NCBI GenBank assembly: GCA_043747745.1
Contig: JAYTOP010000049.1
Span: 1 to 64,000, forward strand
Direction: 5' to 3'
DNA: 64,000 bases
Origin: SZAS-103 sp043747745
GTDB taxonomy: Bacteria > Pseudomonadota > Gammaproteobacteria > Xanthomonadales > Xanthomonadaceae
The notes beneath the pieces were generated by a model. It had not been told where the DNA came from. It worked only from the letters and a program-made list of their open reading frames with translations, and did no database searches. Shown here piece by piece: positions 18,095-27,136 of this stretch; the first letter of the stretch is position 1; every line of letters begins with the position of its first letter. Both the position numbers and the translations under genes were made by a program.

Positions 18095-18538
18095 TCAGGT
18101 ACGCGTTTCGCTGAAGGACCAGAGGGAATGACCGAGGAAATTCGAACCTGCCGAAAATAGCGCGCCGATTGCCAACACCTCGGCGTCGCCAAGTCCCGTG
18201 TAGTCGTCGAGCCCTGTAACAAGTGCGCTGCCAAATCCGATCGTCGTCAAGTTGACAATCATGAACCGGATCGCAGCGACGGTCGTGGCTTGCACCCGGA
18301 ACGTGAATAACGAATGGCCGACGAAGGACAAGGTCAGAGCGGTGAGGAATCCGGTTGCATTCGCGGCGACCGGACTGAGCCCGATCCATTTCAGGCCGAT
18401 CAACGCCACGGTGTAATGCAAGCCGGTCGCAAGCAACCCGACCATCCCGAACCGCACGATATGCCAGACCGACCAGTCGGCGTGCACGCGGATGCCCAGA
18501 GTCGCCAGGAGTGCTGACCCGGGCTTCTGCGGGGTCAT
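18095..18538 (-). CDS. GtrA-family membrane protein
   Basis: GtrA-like proteins are four-helix membrane proteins thought to flip polyprenyl-phosphate sugars made by GtrB glycosyltransferases. The 147-residue sequence has WHIVRFGMVGLLATGLHY, then ANATGFLTALTLSFVGHSLF with the typical N-x-x-x-F and H residues, and a late FLGHSLWSF. The chosen start gives a 4-base ATGA overlap with the GNAT gene upstream. A GtrB-like enzyme is 6.6 kb away at 25190-26188. Confidence 0.85.
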   Translation of the reverse strand: MTPQKPGSALLATLGIRVHADWSVWHIVRFGMVGLLATGLHYTVALIGLKWIGLSPVAANATGFLTALTLSFVGHSLFTFRVQATTVAAIRFMIVNLTTIGFGSALVTGLDDYTGLGDAEVLAIGALFSAGSNFLGHSLWSFSETRT

Positions 18539-19077
18539 GCCGGCGCGACGGCCGAGCGACCGGGCGCGTCGCGGCGGAACATGAATTCGTGGTCGCGCAC
18601 GCGGCCGACGGCGAATTCGTATTCGGCGACCTTTGCGAAACCCCAGCGCGCGTAGAAACGCTGTGCGCCGAAGTTCTGCGACCACACGCTGATCCAGATC
18701 CGGCGTGGTCCATCCCGCTCCAGCCACGCAAGCGCTGTGTCTAACAGACGCGCGCCCCAGCCTCCGTTGCGCGCTTGCGACAGCAGGTACAGCCGCTTCA
18801 GTTCGCCATCTTCCGGCGTCACATCCGGATGCGGCAGGCCGCAGGGACCAGCCAACGCATGGCCGACGGCCACGCCATCGTCTTCGAGCAGCCAGACCGC
18901 ATAGCGATCGTCGGACAGCAGGCGTGCGCATTCGGCGACCGCGTAATTCGTGCGCAGGAAATCCTGCAGGTCCTCGTCCGGATACAGGTGCCCGAACGTT
19001 TCCGTGAACGTCTGCACGGCAATGCGCGACAGCGCTTGCGCATCGTCCTGCACCGCGCGGCGGATCGTGCAGCTCAT
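18535..19077 (-). CDS. GNAT-family N-acetyltransferase
   Basis: A 180-residue GNAT fold: N-terminal IRRAVQDDAQALSRIA, beta4 GELKRLYLLSQARNGGWGARLL with the acetyl-CoA pyrophosphate loop (R-N-G-G-W-G), and beta5 IWISVWSQNFGAQRFYARWGF. The start overlaps the aspS stop as ATGA, so it is probably translated after aspS. Substrate not predictable; the spermidine/amino-group-type signature FYARWGF is generic. Confidence 0.88.
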   Translation of the reverse strand: MSCTIRRAVQDDAQALSRIAVQTFTETFGHLYPDEDLQDFLRTNYAVAECARLLSDDRYAVWLLEDDGVAVGHALAGPCGLPHPDVTPEDGELKRLYLLSQARNGGWGARLLDTALAWLERDGPRRIWISVWSQNFGAQRFYARWGFAKVAEYEFAVGRVRDHEFMFRRDAPGRSAVAPA

Positions 19078-20849
19078 TCCTTGATGCGCACCGAGATATG
19101 CACTTCGGCGAGTTGCTTGTCGGGCACCGGCGATGGCGCTCCGGTCATCGGACATTGCCCGGTCGTGGTCTTGGGGAACGCGATCACGTCGCGAATCGAT
19201 TCGGTGCCGCCCATCAGCGCGGCGATACGGTCGATGCCGAATGCGATGCCGCCGTGCGGCGGAGCGCCGTAGCGCAGGGCTTCAAGCAGGAAACCGAATT
19301 TCAGTTCCGCCTCCTCGGCAGGGATGCCAAGCAGGTCGAATACCGCCGACTGCATGTCGGAACGATGGATGCGGATCGAACCGCCGCCGATCTCGTTGCC
19401 GTTGAGCACCATGTCGTAGCCGCGCGACACTGCGGTCTTGGCATTCGCGCGCAGCGCGGCGACGTCATCGACCGCAGGCGCGGTGAATGGATGATGCAGG
19501 GCGACGTAACGCTGGTCTTCCTCGTCCCATTCGAACATCGGGAAGTCGGTGACCCACAGCGGCGTCCATCCCTGCGCGACGAGGCCGAGGTCCTTCGCGA
19601 CCTTGATGCGCAATGCGCCCATGAAATCGCTGACCGATTTCCATGGGCCTGCGCCGTAAAACACGATGTCGCCGGATTGCGCATGCGTCGCGTCGAGCAC
19701 CGCATGCAAGGTCGCATCGTCGAGGAATTTCGCGATCGGCGAGTTGATGCCTTCGCGTCCCTTCGCAAGATCGGTGACCTTCATCCACGCGAGGCCTTTA
19801 GCGCCGTGCTTGGCGGCATGCGCGGCACAATCGTCGATCTGCTTGCGCGACAGTTCCGCCCCGCCTGGCACGCGCAACGCAGCGACGCGGCCTTCGGCGT
19901 GGCTTGCCCAGTCGGTAAACACCTTGAACTCGCACGCCTTCACCAGCTCGGCGATATCAACCAGTTCCAGCGCGATGCGCAGGTCGGGCTTGTCAGAACC
20001 GTAGCGACGCATCGCTTCTTCGTAACTCAGGCGCGGGAACGGGTTCGCGAGCTCGACGTTCATCACGTCCTTGAAGACGGTGCGGATCATGTCCTCGGTC
20101 GCGTCCTGCACGTCGCGCTCGGACACCCACGCGAACTCCATGTCGAGCTGGGTGAATTCGAGCTGGCGATCCGCGCGCAGGGCCTCGTCGCGGAAGCAAC
20201 GCGCGATCTGGTAGTAACGATCGAAGCCGGCCATCATCAGGATCTGCTTGAACAGCTGCGGCGATTGCGGCAATGCGTAGAACTCGCCCGCATGCATGCG
20301 CGCCGGCACCAGGAAATCGCGTGCGCCTTCGGGCGTCGCCTTGGTCAGGATCGGCGTTTCGATGTCCTGGAATCCGCGCGCGTCGAGCCAGCGCCGCAAC
20401 GCCTGCATGAGCTTGATCCGCGTGCGCATCATCTGCTGCATCGCCGGACGCCGCATGTCGAGGTAACGGTACTTGAGGCGGATGTCCTCGCCGGGATTTT
20501 CGTGGGCATGGAACGGCAGCGGGTCGGCCTTGTTGAGCAGTTCGATCTTCGTCGCGACGACCTCGACCTTGCCGCTCCTGATCTTGTCGTTGACCGCATG
20601 CCGCGCGCGCACGGTGCCGGTGATGCGCAGGCAGTCCTCGTAACCGACGTGCGCCGCCGCGGCGATCACTGCAGCATTGCCGGCGGCATCGGCATCCGGC
20701 TCGGCGACGATCTGCACGATGCCTTCGTGGTCGCGTAAGTCGATGAAGCACAAGCCACCGAGGTTGCGCGCGACATCCGCCCAACCGCAAAGAGTGACGG
20801 TCTGGCCGATCAGGCGCTCGTCGATGAGGCCGCAAAAATGGGTGCGCAT
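19074..20849 (-). CDS. aspS: aspartyl-tRNA synthetase (AspRS)
   Basis: AspRS charges tRNA-Asp (and in many bacteria tRNA-Asn). The 591-residue protein has the OB-fold anticodon domain at the N-terminus (VTLCGWADVARNLGG), class II motif 2 (YYQIARCFRDEALRADRQLEFTQ region), a large GAD insertion domain (about 290-420) and motif 3 GIAFGIDRIAALM. This is the long bacterial form. It lies downstream of the FmdB-like gene. Confidence 0.97.
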   Translation of the reverse strand: MRTHFCGLIDERLIGQTVTLCGWADVARNLGGLCFIDLRDHEGIVQIVAEPDADAAGNAAVIAAAAHVGYEDCLRITGTVRARHAVNDKIRSGKVEVVATKIELLNKADPLPFHAHENPGEDIRLKYRYLDMRRPAMQQMMRTRIKLMQALRRWLDARGFQDIETPILTKATPEGARDFLVPARMHAGEFYALPQSPQLFKQILMMAGFDRYYQIARCFRDEALRADRQLEFTQLDMEFAWVSERDVQDATEDMIRTVFKDVMNVELANPFPRLSYEEAMRRYGSDKPDLRIALELVDIAELVKACEFKVFTDWASHAEGRVAALRVPGGAELSRKQIDDCAAHAAKHGAKGLAWMKVTDLAKGREGINSPIAKFLDDATLHAVLDATHAQSGDIVFYGAGPWKSVSDFMGALRIKVAKDLGLVAQGWTPLWVTDFPMFEWDEEDQRYVALHHPFTAPAVDDVAALRANAKTAVSRGYDMVLNGNEIGGGSIRIHRSDMQSAVFDLLGIPAEEAELKFGFLLEALRYGAPPHGGIAFGIDRIAALMGGTESIRDVIAFPKTTTGQCPMTGAPSPVPDKQLAEVHISVRIKE

Positions 20850-20896
20850 GATGGTCTGGATTCCGATGGCCGCTGTCTGTGCGGCCGAACTTGGGG

Positions 20897-20925
20897 ATGC
20901 TAGCTATGCGGTTGCTGCGGGGCAA
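20897..20925 (-). promoter_or_regulatory. possible sigma-70 promoter of aspS
   Basis: On the minus strand, TTGCCC (20925-20920) and TAGCAT (20902-20897) are 17 bases apart, about 48 bases before the aspS start. The match to consensus is moderate. Confidence 0.3.
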
Positions 20926-20942
20926 CCAATCGGATCGATCGT

Positions 20943-21323
20943 TTAATCGGCAGCAGGTTTGGCAGCGGGCGCACTGTCGGCTTTCGGCGCAGGCCTGGAT
21001 TCGCTGGACTTCGATTCGACAGACTTCGATTCGCTCGGTTTGGCGTCGGTCGATTTCGACTCGGCAGGCTTGCTGTCGCCCTTCGACTCCGGAGTCCCGC
21101 CGCCCGAACTGCCTTCGACGAGGTTGCGTTTCTTGTCGCCGTCTTTCTTGAAATCGGTCTCGTACCAGCCGCTGCCCGAAAGCCGGAACGAAGGCGCGGT
21201 CAACTGGCGGCGCAACTGCTCGGCGCCGCAGTCCGGACACACGCTCGGGTCGGGGTCGGATAATTTTTGCAGGCGGTCGAAACGATGGCCGCAACTGCCG
21301 CATTCAAAACCGTAGATGGGCAT
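20943..21323 (-). CDS. FmdB-family zinc-ribbon protein
   Basis: A 126-residue protein. The first 45 residues are the FmdB/CxxC zinc ribbon: MPIYGFECGSCGHRF and CPDC give four Cys in two CxxC pairs. The second half is a low-complexity Ser/Lys/Glu/Ala tail with repeated ESK/SES units. The function of FmdB proteins is unclear; regulatory roles have been proposed. The position directly before aspS is common in related genomes. Confidence 0.87.
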   Translation of the reverse strand: MPIYGFECGSCGHRFDRLQKLSDPDPSVCPDCGAEQLRRQLTAPSFRLSGSGWYETDFKKDGDKKRNLVEGSSGGGTPESKGDSKPAESKSTDAKPSESKSVESKSSESRPAPKADSAPAAKPAAD

Positions 21324-21377
21324 GGCGCTCGGGAATGGTGATGGTCAGGGTGGAATTGGGGAGACAGCTGCGCGACT

Positions 21378-23330
21378 TCAAGCGGTTTCCAGCCGTTCGT
21401 ACAACGCCAGCCACTCGGTTTCCAGCGCCGCATGCTCGCGCGTAAGCGCTTCCTGGCGCTGGCCGAGCTGGCCGATCTCGACGCCACCGTCGTTGCCGTA
21501 GATCGCCGGATCGGCGAGCTGCGCATCGATCTGCTTGAGTTCGATTTGCAGCGTCGCGATCCGCGTTTCGACCTGCTTGAAGCGGCTGCGTTGCTGCTTC
21601 GACAACGGATCGGATGCCACGGCTTTGGCGGACGGCTTCCTGGCGACGATTTCGACCGCATCCTGTTTCTTTTTCGGCTCCGACCCACGCGAACGCAGCC
21701 ATGCGGCATAGGCGTCCAGATCGCCGTCGAACTCCTCGACGTGGCCATCTGCGACGCGCCAGAACGTATCGCAGACCAAGCCGATCAGATGTCGGTCATG
21801 CGAGACCAGCACGATCGCGCCGGGGAAGTCGGACAAGGCCTCGGCCAGCGCCTCGCGCATGTCGAGGTCGAGATGGTTGGTCGGTTCGTCGAGCAGCAGC
21901 ACGTTCGGCTTGCGCCATGCGATCAATGCAAGCGCGAGGCGTGCGCGTTCGCCGCCGGAGAACGTATCGACCGACTCGAACGCGCGGTCGCCGGCGAAAT
22001 TCCAGCGACCGAGGAAGTTGCGGAAGTCCTGGATCGAATCATTCGGCGCGATGTCGCGCAGGTGGTCGATCGGGGTTTGCCCCGGCTGCAGCGATTCGAC
22101 GGTGTGCTGCGCGAAGTAGCCGAGCTTGAGGTCCGGATGCGCGCTGCGTTCGCCGCCGAGCAAGGGCAGTTCGCCGACCAGGGTCTTCACCAGGGTGGAC
22201 TTGCCCGCGCCGTTCGGGCCGAGCAGGCCGACGCGATCGCCGGCTTCAAGTCCGAAACCAACATTCGCCAGGATGAGGGCGTGCTGCTCGCGCGCCACTG
22301 GCACGCGCACGCCCGAATGCCCTGCGCCCTGCGCAGGGCCGGAAGCGCGCTCGGAGTGAAGCCCATAACCCGCATCCGCATGGTTCAGCCGGATCAGCGA
22401 ATTCGGCAGACGCACTGGTTCGGCGAACGAAATGCGGAACGCGCGTTCGGCGCGCACGGCTTCTGTACCAGACAGCTTGGCGAGGCGCTTGATCCGCGAC
22501 TGCGCCTGCTTGGCCTTGCTGGCGGTCGCCTTGAAGCGGTCGATGAATTTCTGCAGATGTTCGCGTTCGGCCTGTTCCTTTTCGTGCGCGGCCTGCTGCT
22601 GATGCAACTGCTCGGAGCGCTGGCGCTCGAACGCGGTGTAATCGCCGGTGTAGAGCTTCGCCTTGCCTTCGTGCAGGTGCAGCGTGTGGGTGCAGACACC
22701 GTCGAGGAATTCGCGGTCGTGCGAGATCAGCAGCAAGGTGCCCGGATAGCGCAGCAACCATTGCTCGAGCCATAGCACCGCGTCGAGGTCGAGGTGGTTG
22801 GTCGGTTCGTCGAGCAGCAGCAGGTCCGACGGCATCATCAGCGCACGCGCAAGGTTCAGGCGCACGCGCCAGCCGCCGGAAAACGACGACACCGCGCGCT
22901 GGTGCGTATCGGCCGAAAATCCGAGGCCATGCAGCAATCGTCCCGCGCGAGCGGTCGCATCGTAGCCGTTGAGTTCGTCGAGCCGATGGTGCGCGGCGGC
23001 GACTGCATCGTAATCCTCGGCGTCCATCGCGGCGGCTTCGGCGCGGATCACGGCGGCGACTTCGACATCGCCGCCAAGGACGAAGTCGATCGCCGGATCG
23101 GGCAACGACGGCGTTTCCTGAGCGACGCTGGCGATGCGCACCTTGCCTGGCAGGTCGAGATCGCCCTTGTCGGATTCGATCTCGCGCTGGACGGCCGCGA
23201 AAAGGCTGGACTTGCCAGTGCCGTTGCGGCCGACCACGCCGACGCGCCAGCCCGTGTGGAGGGTCAGGTCCACATCGGACAACAGCAGGCGTTCGCCGCG
23301 CCGGAGGGCGAAATTTCGGAAGGAGATCAT
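21378..23330 (-). CDS. ABC-F family ATPase (YheS/Uup-like)
   Basis: ABC-F proteins act on ribosomes, not as transporters. The 650-residue protein has two ATPase domains: GRNGTGKSS (about 30), FSGGWRVRLNLA and LLLLDEPTNHLDL in the first; GPNGAGKST, FSGGERARLALA and LLLDEPTNHLDLDMREAL in the second. A charged linker (QAAHEKEQAEREHLQKF) joins them and a coiled-coil C-terminal domain follows. About 28 unusual residues (SERASGPAQGAG region) sit at the start of the second domain. The ATG has GGAGAT just upstream? The AGGA run before the ATG is weak but close homologues start here. Confidence 0.92.
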   Translation of the reverse strand: MISFRNFALRRGERLLLSDVDLTLHTGWRVGVVGRNGTGKSSLFAAVQREIESDKGDLDLPGKVRIASVAQETPSLPDPAIDFVLGGDVEVAAVIRAEAAAMDAEDYDAVAAAHHRLDELNGYDATARAGRLLHGLGFSADTHQRAVSSFSGGWRVRLNLARALMMPSDLLLLDEPTNHLDLDAVLWLEQWLLRYPGTLLLISHDREFLDGVCTHTLHLHEGKAKLYTGDYTAFERQRSEQLHQQQAAHEKEQAEREHLQKFIDRFKATASKAKQAQSRIKRLAKLSGTEAVRAERAFRISFAEPVRLPNSLIRLNHADAGYGLHSERASGPAQGAGHSGVRVPVAREQHALILANVGFGLEAGDRVGLLGPNGAGKSTLVKTLVGELPLLGGERSAHPDLKLGYFAQHTVESLQPGQTPIDHLRDIAPNDSIQDFRNFLGRWNFAGDRAFESVDTFSGGERARLALALIAWRKPNVLLLDEPTNHLDLDMREALAEALSDFPGAIVLVSHDRHLIGLVCDTFWRVADGHVEEFDGDLDAYAAWLRSRGSEPKKKQDAVEIVARKPSAKAVASDPLSKQQRSRFKQVETRIATLQIELKQIDAQLADPAIYGNDGGVEIGQLGQRQEALTREHAALETEWLALYERLETA

Positions 23331-23373
23331 GAGCCGCCCATTGTAGCAGCGCAGCTGCCTGGACCGTTCGGAA

Positions 23374-23724
23374 CTACTGCCGCAGCGGCGAGAACCGGCC
23401 CAGCGCTTCGGCGATATCGGTTCCATGCGCGACGATCAGCCGACGCAGACGGCCGACATTGTCAGTTTCAGCCTGCACGCCATAGCGGTGGCGGAGGATC
23501 AGGTTCTCGTTTGCGGGCGGAAGCTCGTGGATAGCCTCGTGACCGACCGGATCGGCGTCGAGGTTATGCCGCAGGCGCAGCAACACCACGCGGGTTTCTC
23601 CGTTGTAGGAGTTGTTGTCGAGCTCGACCTTCCCGAGTTGCGCAGTCAGGTCGGGGCGTCCCAGTTGTTCGCACGACAGTTGCAGCTCGGCGATGAAATT
23701 CGGCAACAGGTCGATCAGTTTCAC
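23374..23724 (-). CDS. conserved-looking small protein of unknown function
   Basis: Not recognised. A 116-residue, probably cytoplasmic protein beginning MKLIDLLPNF, with an acidic/Leu-rich first half, a basic VVLLRLRHNL strand and a C-terminal helix (NVGRLRRLIVAHGTDIAEAL). The GTG start follows GGAGG by five bases, a strong ribosome site, which supports it being real. It is upstream of the ABC-F gene on the same strand with a 43-bp gap, so the two may be co-transcribed. Confidence 0.65.
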   Translation of the reverse strand: MKLIDLLPNFIAELQLSCEQLGRPDLTAQLGKVELDNNSYNGETRVVLLRLRHNLDADPVGHEAIHELPPANENLILRHRYGVQAETDNVGRLRRLIVAHGTDIAEALGRFSPLRQ

Positions 23725-24006
23725 AACATCCTCCGCAGCAAAGCCGCGCCCTGAACGCCAGTTTAGCCTGCCATAGCCGGGTGGCCGCTCCGTCCGTCGG
23801 GCAGATGCTACGTTGCGTCAACCCATGCCGAAAAGATCAGTCACCCGCGATTCTGCGCAGGACAGCCCGATCATTCGCCCGGTACAGCCCGTCGATCCGC
23901 TGCCGTCCGGCTTGTGCCTCCGGCGGTTCCTAACGCTTCAGGTCGACCGCCATCGCTGCACAAACACCGATGCTAAGCTCGGTTGCGGTGAATCGCCGAG
24001 CGTCCC

Positions 24007-24660
24007 ATGCAAACACCAGTCCGCGCCCTGCCTGCCAGAGAGGAACTTGTCAATGCCCTGGTCCACGGATTGGGCGTTGTAGCAAGCCTATGCGGCGGTT
24101 CGGTACTGATCACGCTCGCGGCGATGATCGGCGATGGCTGGCGTCTCACTGGTGCAATCGTGTTCAGTCTTTCGATGCTGTTGCTGTACACGGCATCAAC
24201 GCTGTACCACGCGATCCCGCACGTTGCGGCCAAGGCGCGGCTGAAGGTGTTCGACCATTGCGCGATCTTCGTGCTGATTGCGGGCACCTACACACCCATC
24301 ACACTGGTCAGCCTGCGCGCCACCGTGGGCTGGTGGCTCTTCGCGGCGATCTGGTTGCTTGCGACGATCGGCGTGGTGTTCAAGCTGTTCTACACCGGAC
24401 GATTCAAGGCGCTGTCCACGCTGGTTTACGTAGCGATGGGATGGTTGGTGCTGCCGGTGATCGTGCCGCTGGTGCATGCACTTTCGACGGCAGCATTGGC
24501 GTGGCTGCTGATTGGCGGCGCGGCGTACACCTTGGGCGCGCTGGTGTATCTGAGCCGGCGCGCTTATGCGCACGCGGCTTGGCACGGCTTCGTGCTGCTT
24601 GGCAGCGTGTCGCACTTTGTGTCGATCGCGATCCAGGTCTTGCAGAAACCCGTCGCCTGA
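24007..24660 (+). CDS. trhA: TrhA/hemolysin III family membrane protein
   Basis: A 217-residue protein with seven predicted helices of the PAQR/hemolysin III superfamily. It carries the conserved His and Asp residues: LVHGLGVV, STLYHA, FDHCAIFVLIAGTYTPIT and a late WHGFVLLGSVSHF. Bacterial members have been linked to membrane-energetics homeostasis. It is transcribed away from the 23374-23724 gene. No clear Shine-Dalgarno precedes the ATG; a TGCTAAGCT extended -10-like box is 34 bases upstream. Confidence 0.88.
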   Translation: MQTPVRALPAREELVNALVHGLGVVASLCGGSVLITLAAMIGDGWRLTGAIVFSLSMLLLYTASTLYHAIPHVAAKARLKVFDHCAIFVLIAGTYTPITLVSLRATVGWWLFAAIWLLATIGVVFKLFYTGRFKALSTLVYVAMGWLVLPVIVPLVHALSTAALAWLLIGGAAYTLGALVYLSRRAYAHAAWHGFVLLGSVSHFVSIAIQVLQKPVA

Positions 24661-24675
24661 GAACGCCATGTTTCT

Positions 24676-25104
24676 TCAACTGGAAATGTATTGCTGCAAC
24701 TGCGCGATCTCGTCCTGCTGCAACTGCAGCAAGGCCTTGATCAGGTCGCCGATCGAGACCACGCCGACCACGCGGTCGCCCTCGACGACCGCCAGATGGC
24801 GAAAACGACGATCAGTCATGATCTGCATGCAGTGATGCACGGTTGCGTCGGGCGGAACCGTGACCACCGGGCTGGACATGATGTCCGCTACCGGCGTGGT
24901 CGCCGATGCGCGCCCTTTCAACGCGACCTTGCGCGCGTAATCGCGCTCCGAAACGATACCGAGCAGCGTGCCGCCGCGCATCACCAGCACCGAGCCGGTG
25001 CGGTGCTCGGCCATCAGCCGGATCGCATCGAGCACCATGGCGTCGGGGCGGATCGAGATCGCGCCAGCGTGCTTGCCTTCAAGTAGATGTTTGACCAGTT
25101 GCAT
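24676..25104 (-). CDS. CBS-domain protein
   Basis: A 142-residue protein made almost wholly of a CBS pair: ISIRPDAMVLDAIRLMAEHRTGSVLV then GIVSERDYARKV, and MSSPVVTVPPDATVHHCMQIM then HLAVVEGDRVVGVVSIGDL. Such pairs bind adenine nucleotides and usually regulate a partner, not identified here. The start is fixed by GGGAGG six bases upstream. It ends convergently with trhA, 15 bp apart. The C-terminus is Gln-rich (LLQLQQDEIAQLQQ). Confidence 0.9.
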   Translation of the reverse strand: MQLVKHLLEGKHAGAISIRPDAMVLDAIRLMAEHRTGSVLVMRGGTLLGIVSERDYARKVALKGRASATTPVADIMSSPVVTVPPDATVHHCMQIMTDRRFRHLAVVEGDRVVGVVSIGDLIKALLQLQQDEIAQLQQYISS

Positions 25105-25189
25105 GACGGGCCTCCCTGATGCGTTGCGCCTGAATGTGTTGAGCGCGCTGATCGCGCGTGCAGTGCGCGCTTCGATCATGGCGCTTTAA

Positions 25190-26188
25190 TCATAACGCCG
25201 TCATCGGCGATTTTTGCGCGGATGCATCGTTGCTGCGCAGCGCCCGGTCGCCTGCCGCAGGCAACCAGGCATCGAGCAGGTACAGCGGCCGCTGCTTGGA
25301 CTCCTGGTAGAGCCGCCCGAGATATTCGCCGATCACGCCCAGCGCGATCAGCTGCACACCGCCGAGGAACAGGATGACCGTGATCAGGGTCGGATAACCG
25401 CGCACAGTATCGCCCCACAGCAGGGTCCTGATAATGGTCCAGGCCCCGAATCCGAATGCGACCATCGCCGTCAGCAATCCGAAATAGGTCGCCATACGCA
25501 ATGGCGCAGTCGAAAAACTGGTGATGCCGTCCAGCGCGAAGTTCCAGAGCTCCCAGAAGCCGAACTTGCTGCGTCCGGCCAACCGCGGCTCACGGTGATA
25601 CGGCACCGCCATCTGCCGGTAACCGACCCACGCGAACAGACCTTTCATGAAGCGACCGCGTTCACGCAGCTGTGCAAGTCCGTCCAGCGCGCGCCGCGAC
25701 AACAAGCGGAAATCGCCGGTATCGCGTGGAATGGGCGTTTTGGACAGCCGCCCGATCACCCGATAGAACGCATGCGCGCTGGCGCGCTTGAACCAACCTT
25801 CGCCCTCGCGCTCCAGGCGCGTGCCGTAAACGTCGTCATGGCCTTCGCGCCAGAGGGCGACGAATTCCGGAATCAACTCGGGTGGATCCTGGCCATCGGC
25901 GTCCAGAACCAGCGCCGCGCCAAGGGTCACGCGGTCCAGGCCTGCTGTTAGCGCCGCCTCCTTGCCGAAATTGCGCGACAGCCTTACCAGCGCCACACGC
26001 GGATCATCGCGAGCGATTTGGCGCATGACCTCCCAGGTACGGTCACGGCTGCCATCATCGACGTAGATCATTCGCGAAGGCAAGTCGAGCCCATCGAGCG
26101 TCTTGCCCAATCGCGCATGCAGCAACGGCAATGCGGCCTCTTCGTTGTAGGCGGCGACGACGATGGTCAACAATGCTTGCGATTCCAT
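25190..26188 (-). CDS. GtrB/DPM-like family 2 glycosyltransferase
   Basis: This enzyme class moves a sugar from a nucleotide donor to polyprenyl phosphate at the inner membrane. The 332-residue sequence has the GT2 fold: TIVVAAYNEEAALPLL, IYVDDGSRDRT, and the DxD-type LVLDADGQDPPELI, then RDTGDFRLLSRRAL. Two C-terminal membrane helices follow (about 230-255 and 265-290) with VIGEYLGRLYQESKQRP, the hallmark of the GtrB/YfdH/ArnC group. It could supply the lipid-linked sugar for the GtrA and GT-C proteins at 15080-18538. Confidence 0.9.
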   Translation of the reverse strand: MESQALLTIVVAAYNEEAALPLLHARLGKTLDGLDLPSRMIYVDDGSRDRTWEVMRQIARDDPRVALVRLSRNFGKEAALTAGLDRVTLGAALVLDADGQDPPELIPEFVALWREGHDDVYGTRLEREGEGWFKRASAHAFYRVIGRLSKTPIPRDTGDFRLLSRRALDGLAQLRERGRFMKGLFAWVGYRQMAVPYHREPRLAGRSKFGFWELWNFALDGITSFSTAPLRMATYFGLLTAMVAFGFGAWTIIRTLLWGDTVRGYPTLITVILFLGGVQLIALGVIGEYLGRLYQESKQRPLYLLDAWLPAAGDRALRSNDASAQKSPMTAL

Positions 26189-26246
26189 GGTCGGATGGTA
26201 GCCGTCGCAAGCCGCGTCGGCATCTGGCGACATGCGCGCGACCATT

Positions 26247-26987
26247 TCAGCGCTTCGCGCCATTCAGCAACTCCGACCCGCCGAGCTGGATGATCTGGCG
26301 CTGGATCCATGCCGCATGCCGCAGCACGTAAGCGTTTGGCGCAGCCGCAGACCAGTGGCGCGGGTTCGGCAACACCGCCGCCAACCGCGCGCACTGCGCG
26401 GGTGTCAATTTTGCAGCAGTCGTTCGGAACAGGTCGTGCGCGGCGGCATCGGCACCATAGATGCCATCGCCGAATTCGGCGACGTTGACATATACCTCCA
26501 CGATCCGTCGCTTCGACCACAGCCGCTCGATCAGCACCGTGTACCAGGCCTCAAGCCCCTTGCGGACGTAGTTGCGGCCGCCCCACAGGAACATGTTCTT
26601 GGCGACCTGCTGGCTGATCGTGCTGCCGCCATGGATGGGCTTGCCTTCGCTGTTGCGATCCAGTGCCTTGTCGATCGCCTGGAAATCGAATCCATGGTGT
26701 TCGAGGAACTTCTGGTCCTCAGCCGCGATCGCCGACACCGGCAACCAGCGCGAGATCTCTTCCAGCGAACGCCAGTGGTAATGCAACCGGAAATCATGTT
26801 CGCCATCGCGCAAGGCCGCGATCCGGCGTTCGAGCATGAATGCACTGGTGGGCGGATTGATCCAGCGCATGCTCAAGACCTGCAGCACACTGACCACCAC
26901 GAACGACAATGGCAGCCAGAGGAAGAGCAGACGCAGCCAGCGAACGCGCCTGCGCGGGGCGGATGCGTTCAAGCGCCGGCCTGCCAC
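26247..26987 (-). CDS. mtgA: monofunctional peptidoglycan glycosyltransferase MtgA
   Basis: MtgA polymerises lipid II into glycan strands without a transpeptidase domain. The 246-residue protein has one N-terminal helix (about 20-42) and GT51 motifs: AIAAEDQKFLEHHGFD with the catalytic Glu, GGSTISQQVAKNMFLW, RKGLEAWYTVLIE and KRRIVEVYVNVAEFGDGIYG. The start is a GTG. Downstream is the GtrB-like gene on the same strand. Confidence 0.95.
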   Translation of the reverse strand: MAGRRLNASAPRRRVRWLRLLFLWLPLSFVVVSVLQVLSMRWINPPTSAFMLERRIAALRDGEHDFRLHYHWRSLEEISRWLPVSAIAAEDQKFLEHHGFDFQAIDKALDRNSEGKPIHGGSTISQQVAKNMFLWGGRNYVRKGLEAWYTVLIERLWSKRRIVEVYVNVAEFGDGIYGADAAAHDLFRTTAAKLTPAQCARLAAVLPNPRHWSAAAPNAYVLRHAAWIQRQIIQLGGSELLNGAKR

Positions 26988-27136
26988 GGGCGGGGCGACT
27001 GCATCGGATCACCGGCTTGCCGGGGGTTGATCGCGTTCTCCTTCAGACCCATTGTGTATTCCCGATGTCTCATGCCTGCTCCCTCATGGGGCGAGCTTAC
27101 CTTTCCGCGCCGACGCGTGGGAGATGGCCTGGATCG

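Noticed and set aside
15080..18538. A full O-antigen cluster
   Set aside because: No Wzx/Wzy, nucleotide-sugar or several glycosyltransferase genes are present; only a few glycan-type genes lie among housekeeping genes.
23813..24082. A small plus-strand gene ahead of trhA
   Set aside because: It overlaps the trhA start in another frame, has no ribosome site and a Pro/Arg/Cys-rich composition without motifs.
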